Below, piece after piece: positions 25,660-38,400 of a stretch of DNA of 64,000 nt. The translations under genes were made by a program, and so were the position numbers. How positions within the stretch are numbered: the first letter of the stretch is position 1; every line of letters begins with the position of its first letter. This DNA is from Sediminibacterium sp. Its GTDB lineage: Bacteria > Bacteroidota > Bacteroidia > Chitinophagales > Chitinophagaceae. Where the stretch lies: the NCBI RefSeq assembly GCF_019264485.1, contig NZ_JAHVAA010000014.1:124001-188000 (forward strand). The letters are read 5' to 3'. The notes below the pieces were generated by a model that ran no database searches, was not told the DNA's origin, and worked only from the letters and a program-made list of their open reading frames with translations.

Positions 25660-26742
25660 TTATTTTTTCATCACTTCCGCTATTCCATCTGCAATTGGCT
25701 GATTGGCTTTAAAAACATAGCCCATTAGTCTGGCAATGGTTTGTGCAAACTGTTTCTGGTAAAACTGTGAGTTGGTTTTTATCTCCCCCATTGGTGGTGT
25801 ATCTGGCCCAATAACAGCGAGCCATATTTCATCAGCTCCTTCAATATCACTGCCATGACTGGTCCATTTACTTTTATCCTTATCACCGCGGCCATGATCT
25901 GTGGTAATAAATAGTGTTGTTTTGTTTTTGTATGCAGGTGTTGACTGGATATAATTCCATATTTCAGCCACCCACTGGTCAACCTGCTGAGCCGCATTCA
26001 GGTAATACTTGTATTTCCAGCCATGCGCCCATTCATCTGTTTCTCCATAGGCGATATACATTACTTTGGGCTGTTCTTTTTTCAGGTATTCCATGGCTGC
26101 ATGATGGGTAAATACATCAAAACATTCCTCCGGCCATTCTTTATGTGAATCGCGCAGCAGCCTGTTAATCATTAATTCATTGGTATTCGGTTTCGCACCT
26201 CCGCAGGTATCGTATGCTGCCACTACCGGAACACCGCTTCTTTGTTCATTGAGTATACGATTAAATGCTTCCCACGCACCAAATGCACCTACTTTTCCTT
26301 TGAGAGCCGGTTGCTGATTAAAAAATTCTGTGATGGTGATATTTGGATTGGGAGGATAATCATTTGCATCAATCCTGTTATCTGCATAACCCGATAAAAT
26401 TTCATTATATCCCGGATAAGAAAACCAGTAGCGGTTACTGACATTCACTTTACTACCCAATGTTCTGTTGCCATACAGCTGCCCCTCTATAGCAATTGTG
26501 TTCCAGAAAAAAGGCATCAGTTTTTTTCTTTTTTCTGATTCAGATGAGGCACCAAAAGTTTTTAGTACACCTGCACTATCGTCCTGATTATAACGGCTGT
26601 CGCGAGCAAGGGTTTCATCCATTCCCTTGAACAATTCCTGCCAGCGGAACCCATCGGTGGTGATTATGATGATGTTTTCAGTTTTTTGTGCCTGAGAAAA
26701 CAAGGTAAGCAGCAGGGAAAAGGATAGCAGGATTTTATGCAT
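25660..26742 (-). CDS. Exported alkaline-phosphatase-superfamily phosphodiesterase
   Basis: 360 residues with a signal peptide (MHKILLSFSLLLTLFSQAQ). The core has the metal ligands of the superfamily: Asp in IIITTDGFRWQ (the following residues place the nucleophile region), the pair in GETDEWAHGW, DH in FITTDHGRGD and His in WTSHGSD. This resembles nucleotide pyrophosphatase/phosphodiesterase and phosphoglyceromutase-like proteins. A soluble or outer-leaflet periplasmic enzyme releasing phosphate or acting on phosphodiesters is likely; the substrate is unknown. It stands alone, with about 190 bp of featureless AT-rich DNA downstream. Confidence 0.82.
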   Translation of the reverse strand: MHKILLSFSLLLTLFSQAQKTENIIIITTDGFRWQELFKGMDETLARDSRYNQDDSAGVLKTFGASSESEKRKKLMPFFWNTIAIEGQLYGNRTLGSKVNVSNRYWFSYPGYNEILSGYADNRIDANDYPPNPNITITEFFNQQPALKGKVGAFGAWEAFNRILNEQRSGVPVVAAYDTCGGAKPNTNELMINRLLRDSHKEWPEECFDVFTHHAAMEYLKKEQPKVMYIAYGETDEWAHGWKYKYYLNAAQQVDQWVAEIWNYIQSTPAYKNKTTLFITTDHGRGDKDKSKWTSHGSDIEGADEIWLAVIGPDTPPMGEIKTNSQFYQKQFAQTIARLMGYVFKANQPIADGIAEVMKK

Positions 26743-26856
26743 AAAACTGTTTTTCTGAGCATGAAAAATAAGAAAAAAGCATAGTATTTACCGGTTACTG
26801 TCTTCATTTAACCTAAATACAAAAAATGACAGGTTAAACTTCAAATCTTTTCATTT

Positions 26857-26890
26857 TTTGCCTGTTTACTTGCGCTTCTTAGTACCTTTG
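26857..26890 (+). promoter_or_regulatory. Predicted fumC promoter
   Basis: TTTG (26857-26860) and TACCTTTG (26883-26890) are separated by 22 nt and match the Bacteroidota -33/-7 pattern. The ATG follows 40 nt after the -7 box. Confidence 0.55.
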
Positions 26891-26930
26891 CAGCGCAATT
26901 CATTCTACCCGATCATCTAAAATCCAGAAT

Positions 26931-28331
26931 ATGGAATTTCGTATTGAAAAAGACACAATGGGTGAGGTAAATGTACCCGCTCATGTTTACTGGGGTGCCC
27001 AGACACAACGTAGTATCGATAATTTTCGTATTGCACAGGACATCAATAAAATGCCCAAAGAAATTATTCAGGCATTTGCTTTCCTGAAAAAAGCCGCCGC
27101 ACTCACCAATGCCGATGCTGGTGTACTGCCACAGGAAAAAGCTGAACTGATTGGACAGGTGTGCGATGAAATTCTGGCAGGTAAATTAGATGACCAGTTT
27201 CCACTCGTGGTTTGGCAAACCGGCTCTGGTACACAGAGTAATATGAATGTGAATGAAGTGGTGGCCTATCGTGGTCATGTAATAAAAGGTGGTAACCTCT
27301 CCGATAAAGAGAAGTTTCTTCATCCGAATGACGATGTAAACAAATCGCAGTCATCTAATGATACTTTTCCGACAGCCATGCATATTGCTGCGTATAAAAT
27401 TTTACTGGAAGTAACCATTCCCGGTATCAAAAAATTAAGAGATACACTGGCAGCCAAAAGCAAAGCATTTATGCATGTGGTGAAAATTGGCCGCACCCAT
27501 TTTATGGATGCCACACCCCTTACACTCGGACAGGAAATCAGTGGTTATGTAAGTCAGCTCGATCATGGATTGAAAGCCATCAATAATACCCTGGCACATT
27601 TGAGTGAACTGGCATTAGGTGGTACTGCTGTGGGCACGGGTATCAATACGCCTAAAGGATATGATGTAAATGTGGCTAAACATATTGCCAACTTAACAGG
27701 TTTACCATTTGTAACCGCAGAAAACAAATTTGAAGCACTGGCAGCCCACGATGCCATCGTAGAAGCACATGGTGCCCTGAAAACTGTTGCGGTAAGCCTC
27801 ATGAAAATTGCTAATGATATACGCATGCTGAGTTCCGGTCCAAGAAGTGGTATTGGTGAACTATTTATTCCTGATAATGAACCCGGTTCATCCATTATGC
27901 CCGGTAAAGTAAACCCTACCCAGTGTGAAGCATTAACCATGATTGCTGCACAGGTAATGGGTAATGATGTGGCAATAAATATTGGTGGCGCTACAGGTCA
28001 TTTCGAACTGAATGTATTTAAACCTGTAATGATTTATAATTTCTTACACAGCGCCAGACTAATTGGTGATGGTTGTGTAAGCTTTAATGACAAATGTGCA
28101 ATAGGTATAGAACCTTTAGAAGCCAATATCAAAAAGCATGTTAACAATAGTCTGATGCTGGTAACTGCCCTGAATACCAAAATCGGTTATTACAAAGCAG
28201 CCGAAATTGCACAGAAAGCGCACAAGGAAGGAACTACACTAAAAGAAATGGCTGTTAAACTGGGTTATCTTACTGCTGAAGAATTTGATGCCTGGGTAAT
28301 TCCGGGAGATATGGTGGGTGAGATTAAATAG
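26931..28331 (+). CDS. fumC: Class II fumarate hydratase
   Basis: 466 residues; interconverts fumarate and L-malate in the TCA cycle without an Fe-S cluster. Seen: the start [33 protein letters not shown], the histidine region [21 protein letters not shown] and the signature loop with the catalytic serine in [16 protein letters not shown] (Ser320/321). [12 protein letters not shown] separates fumarases from aspartases in practice. Length is normal. Single-gene unit with its own promoter and the family D hairpin behind it. Confidence 0.95.
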   Translation: MEFRIEKDTMGEVNVPAHVYWGAQTQRSIDNFRIAQDINKMPKEIIQAFAFLKKAAALTNADAGVLPQEKAELIGQVCDEILAGKLDDQFPLVVWQTGSGTQSNMNVNEVVAYRGHVIKGGNLSDKEKFLHPNDDVNKSQSSNDTFPTAMHIAAYKILLEVTIPGIKKLRDTLAAKSKAFMHVVKIGRTHFMDATPLTLGQEISGYVSQLDHGLKAINNTLAHLSELALGGTAVGTGINTPKGYDVNVAKHIANLTGLPFVTAENKFEALAAHDAIVEAHGALKTVAVSLMKIANDIRMLSSGPRSGIGELFIPDNEPGSSIMPGKVNPTQCEALTMIAAQVMGNDVAINIGGATGHFELNVFKPVMIYNFLHSARLIGDGCVSFNDKCAIGIEPLEANIKKHVNNSLMLVTALNTKIGYYKAAEIAQKAHKEGTTLKEMAVKLGYLTAEEFDAWVIPGDMVGEIK

Positions 28332-28356
28332 ATCGCTCTCATATTTGTAGAATTAA

Positions 28357-28408
28357 TAAGCCACAGATTCACAGATTATTTTACTAAAATCTGTGAATCT
28401 GTGGCTTA
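28357..28408. repeat. Family D inverted repeat, second copy
   Basis: Arms 28357-28378 and 28388-28408 are inverted copies of the sequence seen at 4309-4360, again two CACAGATT words per arm, again between convergent genes (fumC and the amidohydrolase). Confidence 0.8.
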
Positions 28409-28440
28409 ATTTTATACAAAGAAAATAGGGTATTTATATT

Positions 28441-30069
28441 TTATTGCCCATGTACTTTCTTCCCGCCACTATAAGTTGTTTTTACTTTTACCTCTAAAAT
28501 TTTCTCCGGTGCCACTTTCATTAAATCCTGATCGAGGATGATGAAATCGGCTTTTTTCCCTTTCTCCAGACTACCTATTTCATTTTCCATAAAACTGGCT
28601 TTGGCCGCCCAGATGGTCATGCCGCGTATGGTTTCTTCACGTGTAAGCGCATTCTCCATCTGGAAACCATTTTCAGGATAACCATTTGCATCTTTTCTTA
28701 CTACTGCTGCCAGAAAAGTTTTAAAGGGAGAAATATCTTCCACCGGAAAATCGGTACCCAATGGTATCCATCCGTTTTGTTGCAGCAGTTGTTTAAAAGC
28801 ATAAGCACCTTTTACTCTCTCTGCTCCCAGGCGTTCTCCTGCCCAATACATATCACTGGTTCCATGTGTTGGTTGAACAGATGGTATGACACTGGCACTG
28901 GCGAATAAATTAAAATCATCGGGATGAATCACCTGAGCGTGTTCTATGCGCCAGCGTTTATCATTCTTTCCACCCAAATATTTATTATAGATATTCAGCA
29001 CTTCCCTATTGGCACTATCGCCAATGGCATGTGTACACATCTGAAAATCTGTTTTCGATAAAACACCGGCAAGTGAATCATAATGGTTCTTGTTTCTCAA
29101 TAAAAAACCTGTCCAGTCTTTTCTATCACTGTATGGCGATAATAAACAGGCACCCCTGCTACCCAATGCACCATCGGCATACACTTTAATGCCTTTTACA
29201 AAAAGTTTATCTGTTTTGTACGGACCGCGGGGAAGAAATTTTTCATAATTAGATGCATCGTCACTCAGCATTACATATAAACGCATATTGAGCTTACCTT
29301 CTTTTTGCAAAGTGTCAATGGCTTCAACATCGGTATAATGCAAGCCGCAATCTGTAATAGTAGTTAATCCCTGAGCGAAACAGTTTTTTTCTGCTGCCTG
29401 TAACCATTGCACATATGTTGCTTTGGTGGGAGCAGGAATCTGCGCATACACTCTGTTGTCGGCGTTGTCAATTAATACACCTGTCAACAAACCATTTTTT
29501 ACTTCAATAGAACCTCCCACAATTGTCTGCCCTGCTTTAATACCTGCAAGGTCCAATGCCTTCTGGTTGGCGATAGACGCATGCCCATCAACGCGAGTGA
29601 GTACTACGGGTTTATCGGGGAACAATTGATTTAATTCTTCATTGGTAGGAAAACTTTTACCAGGCCAGCGGTTCTGATCCCATCCCCTGCCTTGTATCCA
29701 GAACAGGTCGGGATGTTCATCTGCAAAAGCTTTTACCCTCGCCACTGTTTCTTCCCAGGTATTGGTACCAAAGAGATCCACCTGAAACAATGATCGGCCA
29801 TATCCTACAAAATGAGCATGCGCATCTATTAATCCAGGGTACACAGCCTGTCCACCCGCATCTACTGTTTCATCAGCCTTATACTTTTTAAGGATGAAAT
29901 CATTGCTGCCTGTCTCTACAATTAATCCATCTTTAATTGCCATGGCTTCAGCAGTCGTAAAAGCTGAATCAACAGTATAAATCACTGCATGATGAATGAT
30001 GGTGTCGGCTTTGTTGTTCGAACAAGCCGTTAAAAGGCATAGAAGGAGAAAGGAGAAAACATTCCTCAT
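28441..30069 (-). CDS. Amidohydrolase family 3 (YtcJ-like) lipoprotein
   Basis: 542 residues. A lipoprotein signal peptide (VFSFLLLCLLTACSNN, lipid cysteine near residue 16) puts it in the periplasm or outer membrane. The TIM-barrel metallohydrolase motifs are GLIDAHAHFVGYG, MCTHAIGDSANREVL, RIEHAQVI and LGTDFPVED. The order and FGTNTWEETVARVKAFA point to the YtcJ-like amidohydrolase 3 group, whose members hydrolyse varied N-acyl or imide substrates; the substrate here is unknown. About 180 bp downstream of the AraC-like regulator on the same strand, with the family E repeat between. Confidence 0.87.
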   Translation of the reverse strand: MRNVFSFLLLCLLTACSNNKADTIIHHAVIYTVDSAFTTAEAMAIKDGLIVETGSNDFILKKYKADETVDAGGQAVYPGLIDAHAHFVGYGRSLFQVDLFGTNTWEETVARVKAFADEHPDLFWIQGRGWDQNRWPGKSFPTNEELNQLFPDKPVVLTRVDGHASIANQKALDLAGIKAGQTIVGGSIEVKNGLLTGVLIDNADNRVYAQIPAPTKATYVQWLQAAEKNCFAQGLTTITDCGLHYTDVEAIDTLQKEGKLNMRLYVMLSDDASNYEKFLPRGPYKTDKLFVKGIKVYADGALGSRGACLLSPYSDRKDWTGFLLRNKNHYDSLAGVLSKTDFQMCTHAIGDSANREVLNIYNKYLGGKNDKRWRIEHAQVIHPDDFNLFASASVIPSVQPTHGTSDMYWAGERLGAERVKGAYAFKQLLQQNGWIPLGTDFPVEDISPFKTFLAAVVRKDANGYPENGFQMENALTREETIRGMTIWAAKASFMENEIGSLEKGKKADFIILDQDLMKVAPEKILEVKVKTTYSGGKKVHGQ

Positions 30070-30120
30070 AAGTATGGGTTTTGTTAGTAGATAGGGAAAG
30101 ATAATAAATCTATAGGATTG

Positions 30121-30241
30121 AAAGTCCGAAAGTCGGTAAGTCCGGGGACCGGAAGACAGAAGTCAGAAAATGAAGTGTTGACAAAAACTTACTGCAATGA
30201 TAAAATCCTACCGGACTTTCGGACTTACCGACTCCGGACTT
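30121..30241. repeat. Family E word array, inverted arms (8-nt word AAAGTCCG)
   Basis: Arm 1 (30121-30152) is AAAGTCCG, AAAGTCGG, TAAGTCCG, then GGGACCGG. Arm 2 (30211-30241) has GAC at spacings 8, 8 and 7 in inverted sense. The loop is about 58 nt. It lies between two minus-strand genes, with arm 2 ending 6 nt from the stop codon of the regulator. Confidence 0.75.
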
Positions 30242-30247
30242 AATTTA

Positions 30248-31171
30248 TTATCGAAGTAAGTCGCAGGGTTTCAACCCGGTATGTTTTTTAAAAGCAGCAG
30301 AAAAATGTGAGATAGAAGAGTACCCCAGTAATGCCGAAACATCGGTTACACTTAACCCTTTTTCATAGAGCAGGTATTTGGCATGCTCCATTCTTTGTTG
30401 CTGATAGAAATCGAAAATAGTGGTACCAAAAACCTCTTTGAATCCTTTTTTCAGGTAACACTCGTTCATGGCCACTTTACGGCTCAGTTCTTTAATCGTA
30501 ATGGGATCGCCGATATGTTGCAATAAAATTTCTCTTGCCTGGTAAATACGGTCGCGACCACTTTCATCGGCCAGGAATTTACAGGTAAAGCCTTCTTCTT
30601 TCTCGTCTACAAGACAATCGAGACTGTACAATAAGAGTTCATGTACTTTGGCATTAACGAAAATATTTTCAAGGGCACCGGTATAACTGTGATTCAACAG
30701 CGCATCCAGCGAGTTTCTTTTTCTGTTACAAAGTGGGAACACTTTGGTAAAGGCATGAGGATGTTTAAAAGCCAGCACTTCATCTTTCCGGTTGCTCAGT
30801 TTTACATTGTGTACAAACTGGTGCAGGAAGGTGGAGGTAAAATGAAAAGTAAATACATCAACTGTCTGATGTTTCCCGCTGCAATTGTTGGTAGGCAGTT
30901 CCACGCATTGGGCGCAACTTTTTTCGGGGCAATAACGGTTGCCTGTTGTACAATAACGTAATTCCAGATAATTATCTTCCGGTTTACGGCTGTTATAATG
31001 ATACACCATCATACCGGTATCATCTGCCACCCAGGGGTGCTGGGCATAATAACGCCTGATATTGTAATGAATGGAGCCCGGAATCTGCTGCTGTTTCTGG
31101 TACAACAGGTCCATGGTAGGTTCAATTCCACCTTTATTTGCCACCCTCAATATATCCATTACTTCCACCAT
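30248..31171 (-). CDS. AraC-family transcriptional regulator
   Basis: 307 residues. The C-terminal 100 residues hold the two helix-turn-helix motifs of AraC proteins (ITIKELSRKVAMNECYLKKG and LSVTDVSALLGYSSISHFSA). The N-terminal part has a cysteine-rich stretch near residues 80-105 (YCPEKSCAQC, then C) and no cupin signature, so it may sense metal or redox state. ATG 31171 is used; TTG 31180 and ATG 31159 are alternatives, and the predicted -7 box at 31178-31185 argues against the TTG. Target unknown; the amidohydrolase downstream is a possible one. Confidence 0.85.
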   Translation of the reverse strand: MVEVMDILRVANKGGIEPTMDLLYQKQQQIPGSIHYNIRRYYAQHPWVADDTGMMVYHYNSRKPEDNYLELRYCTTGNRYCPEKSCAQCVELPTNNCSGKHQTVDVFTFHFTSTFLHQFVHNVKLSNRKDEVLAFKHPHAFTKVFPLCNRKRNSLDALLNHSYTGALENIFVNAKVHELLLYSLDCLVDEKEEGFTCKFLADESGRDRIYQAREILLQHIGDPITIKELSRKVAMNECYLKKGFKEVFGTTIFDFYQQQRMEHAKYLLYEKGLSVTDVSALLGYSSISHFSAAFKKHTGLKPCDLLR

Positions 31172-31177
31172 TACCTG

Positions 31178-31185
31178 CAAAATTA
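31178..31185 (-). promoter_or_regulatory. Predicted -7 box of the AraC-type regulator (TAATTTTG)
   Basis: Minus-strand TAATTTTG fits TAnnTTTG and lies 6 nt before the ATG at 31171, which would give a leaderless or nearly leaderless transcript, or initiation at ATG 31159. Confidence 0.35.
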
Positions 31186-31328
31186 ATGTATAAACATCAA
31201 ATTAACGTAAACAGTTCCCGGAAGGATGTCATGGCACTGTCAAAAAGCGCTTTTCAAACAAGTCAGAAAAGCGTTCAAAATGTGGAAAACCAGGTCTTTT
31301 TTTACCCCAAAAACAGCCTTATTTTCAT

Positions 31329-31336
31329 TAGCTTTG
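31329..31336 (+). promoter_or_regulatory. Predicted gyrB promoter -7 box (TAGCTTTG)
   Basis: Exact TAnnTTTG match 44 nt before the gyrB ATG. No TTG at the usual -33 distance. Confidence 0.45.
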
Positions 31337-31359
31337 TCGACCTGCGAAATTTCACTTAA

Positions 31360-33360
<2,001 letters not shown>

Positions 33361-33363
33361 AAT

Positions 33364-33434
33364 GAATTCAAAAATAAAAAGTCAAAACTCAAAAACTGGT
33401 CTTTTTGAATTTTGACTTTTTATTTTTGAAATTT
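33364..33434. repeat. Family H word array, inverted arms, gene-less copy
   Basis: Arm 1 (33364-33395) is TTCAAAA, ATAAAAA, GTCAAAA, CTCAAAA: four 7-nt words. Arm 2 (33402-33434) is its inverted copy, identical at 28 of 29 positions in the core, with a loop of only about 6 nt. Positions 33365-33396 match 54367-54398 beside the S23-like pseudogene at 30 of 32 positions, on the same strand of the window. Confidence 0.85.
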
Positions 33435-33552
33435 GATTTATCCCCCCTGTGGATTACTATTTTCCCCATCCCTTTTGATTTTCACCAAAAAACAGTAAGT
33501 TGTGGTAACATAACCCGTAGTTTATTTACTAACCTAATTAAATTCAAAGAAA

Positions 33553-33759
33553 ATGGACACATCAAAAATGATCAAGGCATACTGTCTGAAGACCAAAGAA
33601 AAAAATGTTCCGATGCAGGATGCAGTGATCACCAAAACCGCTCGTGGAGGCTATATGGCTGCAGGGCATGATGGTAAAGGAAATAAAATGGCTGCCATAC
33701 TGGGCGAAGCCAAAGCTCTACAGGCGATTGCCGATGGGGTTGCTAAAAAAGGATTCTGA
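33553..33759 (+). CDS. Small conserved protein of unknown function
   Basis: 68 residues, basic, no signal peptide or membrane segment. It has a YCLKTKEKNVPMQDAV start and a middle RGGYMAAGHDGKGNKM. This is reminiscent of small zinc-ribbon-like proteins with YCVKC starts, but only one cysteine remains. A good terminator follows, which supports a real transcription unit between gyrB and the DUF4394 lipoprotein. Function unknown. Confidence 0.6.
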   Translation: MDTSKMIKAYCLKTKEKNVPMQDAVITKTARGGYMAAGHDGKGNKMAAILGEAKALQAIADGVAKKGF

Positions 33760-33778
33760 TTCTTGTCTGAAAAAATTT

Positions 33779-33818
33779 TGAAGCCATTTCGTTTTAAACG
33801 AGATGGCTTTTTTATTAT
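33779..33818 (+). terminator. Rho-independent terminator after the 68-residue gene
   Basis: AAGCCATTTCG and CGAGATGGCTT form a stem around TTTTAAA and are followed by a T-run. Confidence 0.8.
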
Positions 33819-33876
33819 TGGCCAATCCACTTAGTCAGATTTACCGTTTATAGGGTTCACCGAAATACCGAACACT

Positions 33877-35430
33877 ATGAACATTCTTTTAACCAAAAAG
33901 AGTTTATTCATTCTTTCTGCAGCTTTAACCATCAACATACTGAGTACAGGCTGTACCAAAGAATCCGGAAACGCCGGCAATATACCGGAGCCACCAGTTT
34001 ATACACCAGCCGCTGGTCCTGATATGGTATTTTACGGCCTTTCGGACGATGGTAAACTCAATCGATACAATGCCAAAGCACCTGCCACGGTTGAAGCATC
34101 GATGACGATTAACGGCTTGTCTGCTGGAGAACGTTTAATAAGTATTGATTTCAGACCTGCTACCATGCAGTTATATGGCCTGTCTACCAACAGCAGGTTA
34201 TATGTTATCAGTCTTATCAATGGTAACGTAACAGCAATCGGAACCACTGCATTTACACCTGCATTAACTTCTACCGTTGCCAATATAGATTTTAACCCAA
34301 CTGTTGACCGTATCAGGCTGGTAACTCATACAGGACAAAACCTGCGTTTACATCCAGAAACAGGGGCCGTTGTTGCTACCGATGGAAACATTAATGGAGG
34401 AAGCAATCCTGCTATCACTTCTATTGCCTATACCAATAGTCGTTCGGGTGCAACTACAACCGATCTTTTTGATATAGATATTTCGCAGAAAAAATTATAC
34501 AAACAAAACCCGCCCAATGATGGCACTTTAGCAGAAGTGGGTAAGCTGGGGATTGATTTTGTTGGTAAAGGTGGATTTGATATCAGCCCCGACAATATGG
34601 TATCACTCGCAACATTTACCCAGAGTGGAAAAACAAGATTACACAGCATCAACCTGAATTCAGGAGCTGCAATGTATATCAATGAAATAGCAGCCAACCT
34701 GATTGATATTGCTATTCCAACACCACCTGTAGCATATGGTGTTGATGAAACCAATATGTTACAGATCTTCGATCCCACAAAACCGCAAACAATGGTGAGC
34801 AGGGCCATTACCGGTCTTGCATCAGGCGAAATGATTCACGGTATTGATTTCAGACCTGCCAATGGACAATTATATGCTTTTGCAGTAAACGCAACCGGCG
34901 CAGCAAAACTTTACACACTAAATCCATCTTCCGGCGCGGCTTCGGCTGTAGGAACAGGTTTCATGGTTGACGCCACTGCAACGGCCTGGGCATTTGATTT
35001 CAACCCTACTGTTGATCGTATCAGACTGGTGAGTAACAGCGGACAAAACCTTCGCCTGAATCCAAATGACGGAACCATTGCAGCAACTGATGGTATTATT
35101 AATCCAGGCTTACCTATGATTACGGGAGCTGCTTACACGAATAATTTCGCCGGTACTACTAGCACTTTGCTGTATGTACTGAATGGAGCTAAATTATTTA
35201 AACAGGATCCTCCCAATAACGGAACATTGGTTGAAGTAGGTAACCTTGGAGTAACTATAGATGCTTTGAATGGTTTTGATATAGGTGGTAGAACAGGTAT
35301 GGCTTATGCCGTGGGCACAATTGGTACTGCAACAAATATCTACACTGTAAATCTTACAACAGGTGCATTAACAAATGCAGGTAGTTTAACAACTAAACTT
35401 CGTGGGTTTGCGTTAGGGCTTGGTTTATAA
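33877..35430 (+). CDS. DUF4394 lipoprotein with two tandem repeats of the domain
   Basis: 517 residues. A lipoprotein signal (LFILSAALTINILSTGCTKE) is followed by two copies of a roughly 230-residue DUF4394 domain, recognised by the paired segments LISIDFRPATMQLYGLST / IHGIDFRPANGQLYAFAV, DFNPTVDRIRLV (twice) and GQNLRL (twice). The strands suggest a beta-propeller or similar fold displayed at the cell surface. DUF4394 has no assigned activity. Terminator directly after the gene. Single-gene unit. Confidence 0.82.
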   Translation: MNILLTKKSLFILSAALTINILSTGCTKESGNAGNIPEPPVYTPAAGPDMVFYGLSDDGKLNRYNAKAPATVEASMTINGLSAGERLISIDFRPATMQLYGLSTNSRLYVISLINGNVTAIGTTAFTPALTSTVANIDFNPTVDRIRLVTHTGQNLRLHPETGAVVATDGNINGGSNPAITSIAYTNSRSGATTTDLFDIDISQKKLYKQNPPNDGTLAEVGKLGIDFVGKGGFDISPDNMVSLATFTQSGKTRLHSINLNSGAAMYINEIAANLIDIAIPTPPVAYGVDETNMLQIFDPTKPQTMVSRAITGLASGEMIHGIDFRPANGQLYAFAVNATGAAKLYTLNPSSGAASAVGTGFMVDATATAWAFDFNPTVDRIRLVSNSGQNLRLNPNDGTIAATDGIINPGLPMITGAAYTNNFAGTTSTLLYVLNGAKLFKQDPPNNGTLVEVGNLGVTIDALNGFDIGGRTGMAYAVGTIGTATNIYTVNLTTGALTNAGSLTTKLRGFALGLGL

Positions 35431-35433
35431 AAG

Positions 35434-35472
35434 CAAAAGGAGTCTGCACGCTTTGTGCAGACTCCTTTTTTG
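35434..35472. terminator. Terminator between the DUF4394 gene and mfd
   Basis: AAAAGGAGTCTGCACG and its complement TGTGCAGACTCCTTTTTT form a strong stem-loop with A- and T-runs, so it serves both converging genes. Confidence 0.85.
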
Positions 35473-35473
35473 G

Positions 35474-38400
35474 TTAGTCTTTTTGTTGCACAACGCCTTT
35501 GTGCATACCATCAAGGAATCGCAACATGGCGTTCATGTCTTTTATATCATCAACTACTAATAAGAAATTTTTACCCGCCTGTTTTAGTCTGGCTTTGTTG
35601 GTGCCTGTTTGCAGATAAGCCAATACATTTTTAAACAATCCCGATTCGAAATAGGGAGAATCAGGTCGGTTAATGAAATAACACCTGAGTGTATCCTGTT
35701 TCAAGGTCATCTTTTCGAATCCTATTTCAACAGCCTTCCATCTGCATCTTACAGTAACAAATAAATCTTCTACTTCAGAAGGCATAGGTCCGAAACGATC
35801 TATCATTTCACGATGAAATGCCTGTAACTCCTCTTCTTTTTCACAATTATCGAGTCTTGAGTAAAGCGACAGGCGTTCTGCAATACTTTCTACATAACTA
35901 TCGGGTATCAATATTTCAAGATCGGTATCAATAGTACAATCACTTACATAATCATCCTGTTTACTGATTTCTTCCTTGAACAGATCCTTGAACGATGTTC
36001 GTTTCAGTTCCCGGATGGCTTCTTCTAATATTTTCTGGTACATTTCAAAACCAATCTCTGCCATAAAACCACTTTGTTCTCCGCCCAGCAAATTGCCCGC
36101 ACCACGAATATCAAGATCACGCATGGCTATCTGGAAGCCACTTCCCAGATCACTAAACTGTTCCAGTGTCTGCAGTCTTTTTCTCGAATCGGTGGGTAAG
36201 GTACTCATAGGAGGAGCCAACAGATAACAGAATGCTTTTTTATTACTTCTGCCCACACGCCCGCGCAACTGATGCAGATCGCTCAACCCAAACTGGTGGG
36301 CATTGTTTACGATGATGGTATTTACATTCGGAATGTCTACCCCACTCTCCACTATATTCGTACATACCAGAACATCATATTTTTTATCAATGAAGTCCAT
36401 GATTCTTTCTTCCAGTTCATGGCCTTCCAACTGACCATGTGCATAACCAATACTGAGGTCGGGGCAAAGTCCTTGCAACATGGCGCTCATTTCAGACAAC
36501 CCTATTACCCTGTTATGAATAAAGAATACCTGGCCACCACGTTCTGTTTCATAGTAAATGGCGTCGCGGATAAAATCATCATTAAAAACACGCACTTCTG
36601 TTTGAATGGGCTGCCTGTTGGGTGGCGGTGTATTAATGATGCTCAGGTCTCTTGCACCCATCAAGCTAAACTGAAGTGTTCGCGGAATCGGGGTAGCCGT
36701 TAATGTTAAACAGTCTACATTCGTCTTGAGTGTTTTCAGTTTCTCTTTATGTGCTACACCGAATTTCTGTTCCTCATCTATAATCATTACGCCCAGGTCC
36801 CTGAATTTCACTTCCTTGCCTAATAAACCATGTGTACCTACAATAATATCAATCTTACCTTCTTCTACTTTTTTTAATGTTTCTTTTTTCTCTTTGGCCG
36901 ATTTAAAACGATTGATATAATCTACCGTTACCGGGAAATCTTTTAATCGTTCTTTAAAAGTTTTATAATGCTGAAACGCAAGGATGGTTGTTGGCACTAA
37001 AACAGCAGCCTGTTTTCCATCAACTACCGATTTAAAAGCAGCACGTACTGCTATTTCTGTTTTGCCAAAACCTACATCTCCACAAACAAGCCTATCCATG
37101 GGCGAAGGGCTTTCCATATCTTTTTTTACATCGGCCGTTGCCTTGCTCTGATCGGGTGTGTCTTCATAAATAAAAGATGCTTCCAGTTCTGTCTGCATGT
37201 AATTATCGGGCGTATGAGCAAAACCTTCCTGTGCCTTTCTTTGTGCATAAAGTTTAATAAGGTCGAAAGCAATTTCTTTAACCTTGGTTTTCGTTTTTTC
37301 TTTTAATCTTGCCCAAACATCACTACCCAGTTTATTGATTTTTGGAACAGTGCCTTCCTTACCGGTATACTTTGATATTTTGTGTAGTGAATTGATATTT
37401 ACATAAAGAATATCACTGTCTTTATAAATGATCCTTACAGCTTCCTGTAACCTGCCATTTACTTCCAGTTTTTGCAGCCCGCTATAAGTTCCCACACCAT
37501 GATCAATATGTGTTACATAATCGCCTGGCTGAAGGTCGCGCAGGGTTTTAAGTGTGAGCGCCTTGTTTTTATTATACGCCTGTTTAACCTTGTATTTATG
37601 GTATCGCTGAAATATCTGGTGATCGGTATAACAAACGATCTTCAGATCTTCATCAATAAAACCTTCATGTATGCTCGATGGCACAGGAACAAACTGAATC
37701 TCTGTTTTGAGGTCAGCAAAAATGGTATTTAACCGTTCAAGTTGTTTTACCTGTTCGGCAAAAATATAAATACCATACCTGGCAGTTTCATGCGCTGTAA
37801 GATCTTTGATGAGTAGATCAAACTGCCTGTTAAAAGAAGGTTGTGGCCGGGTATTAAATTCAATGATTGTTTTGGCCAATTGTGGCTTATATCCAAACTC
37901 AACAATATGGCGATTGATGATTTGGTTCCCGATGGTTGAAACAGTTACAAAATCATCAACCGATATTTCTTTCAGTACACGAATATCTTCCTCGTCTTCA
38001 TTGCCCTTCATCTGGTAGCCATCTTTCAGCAGCTCAAGAAACCCAATCATATCATCGTATTGCTGCTGTACTTTTTCTGCAATTACATCCCAGTCTTTCA
38101 GCCATACAACCGTATTTTCATTCACAAAATCGAATAAAGAAACTTTTTCTTCTGTACTGAACTGTGTTTCTACATTGGGTATAATATTTACCTGTAGCAG
38201 TTTTCTTTCACTTAACTGTGTTTCAGGATCAAATATGCGTATACTGTCTACTTCATTTCCGAATAATTCTACCCGGTAAGGTTTTTCATTACCGAAAGAA
38301 TAAATATCGAGGATACCACCTCTAACGGCAAACTGACCTGGTTCATACACAAAATCTGTTCTTTCAAAACCATACATTACAAAGAGTTCCATTAAACTGT

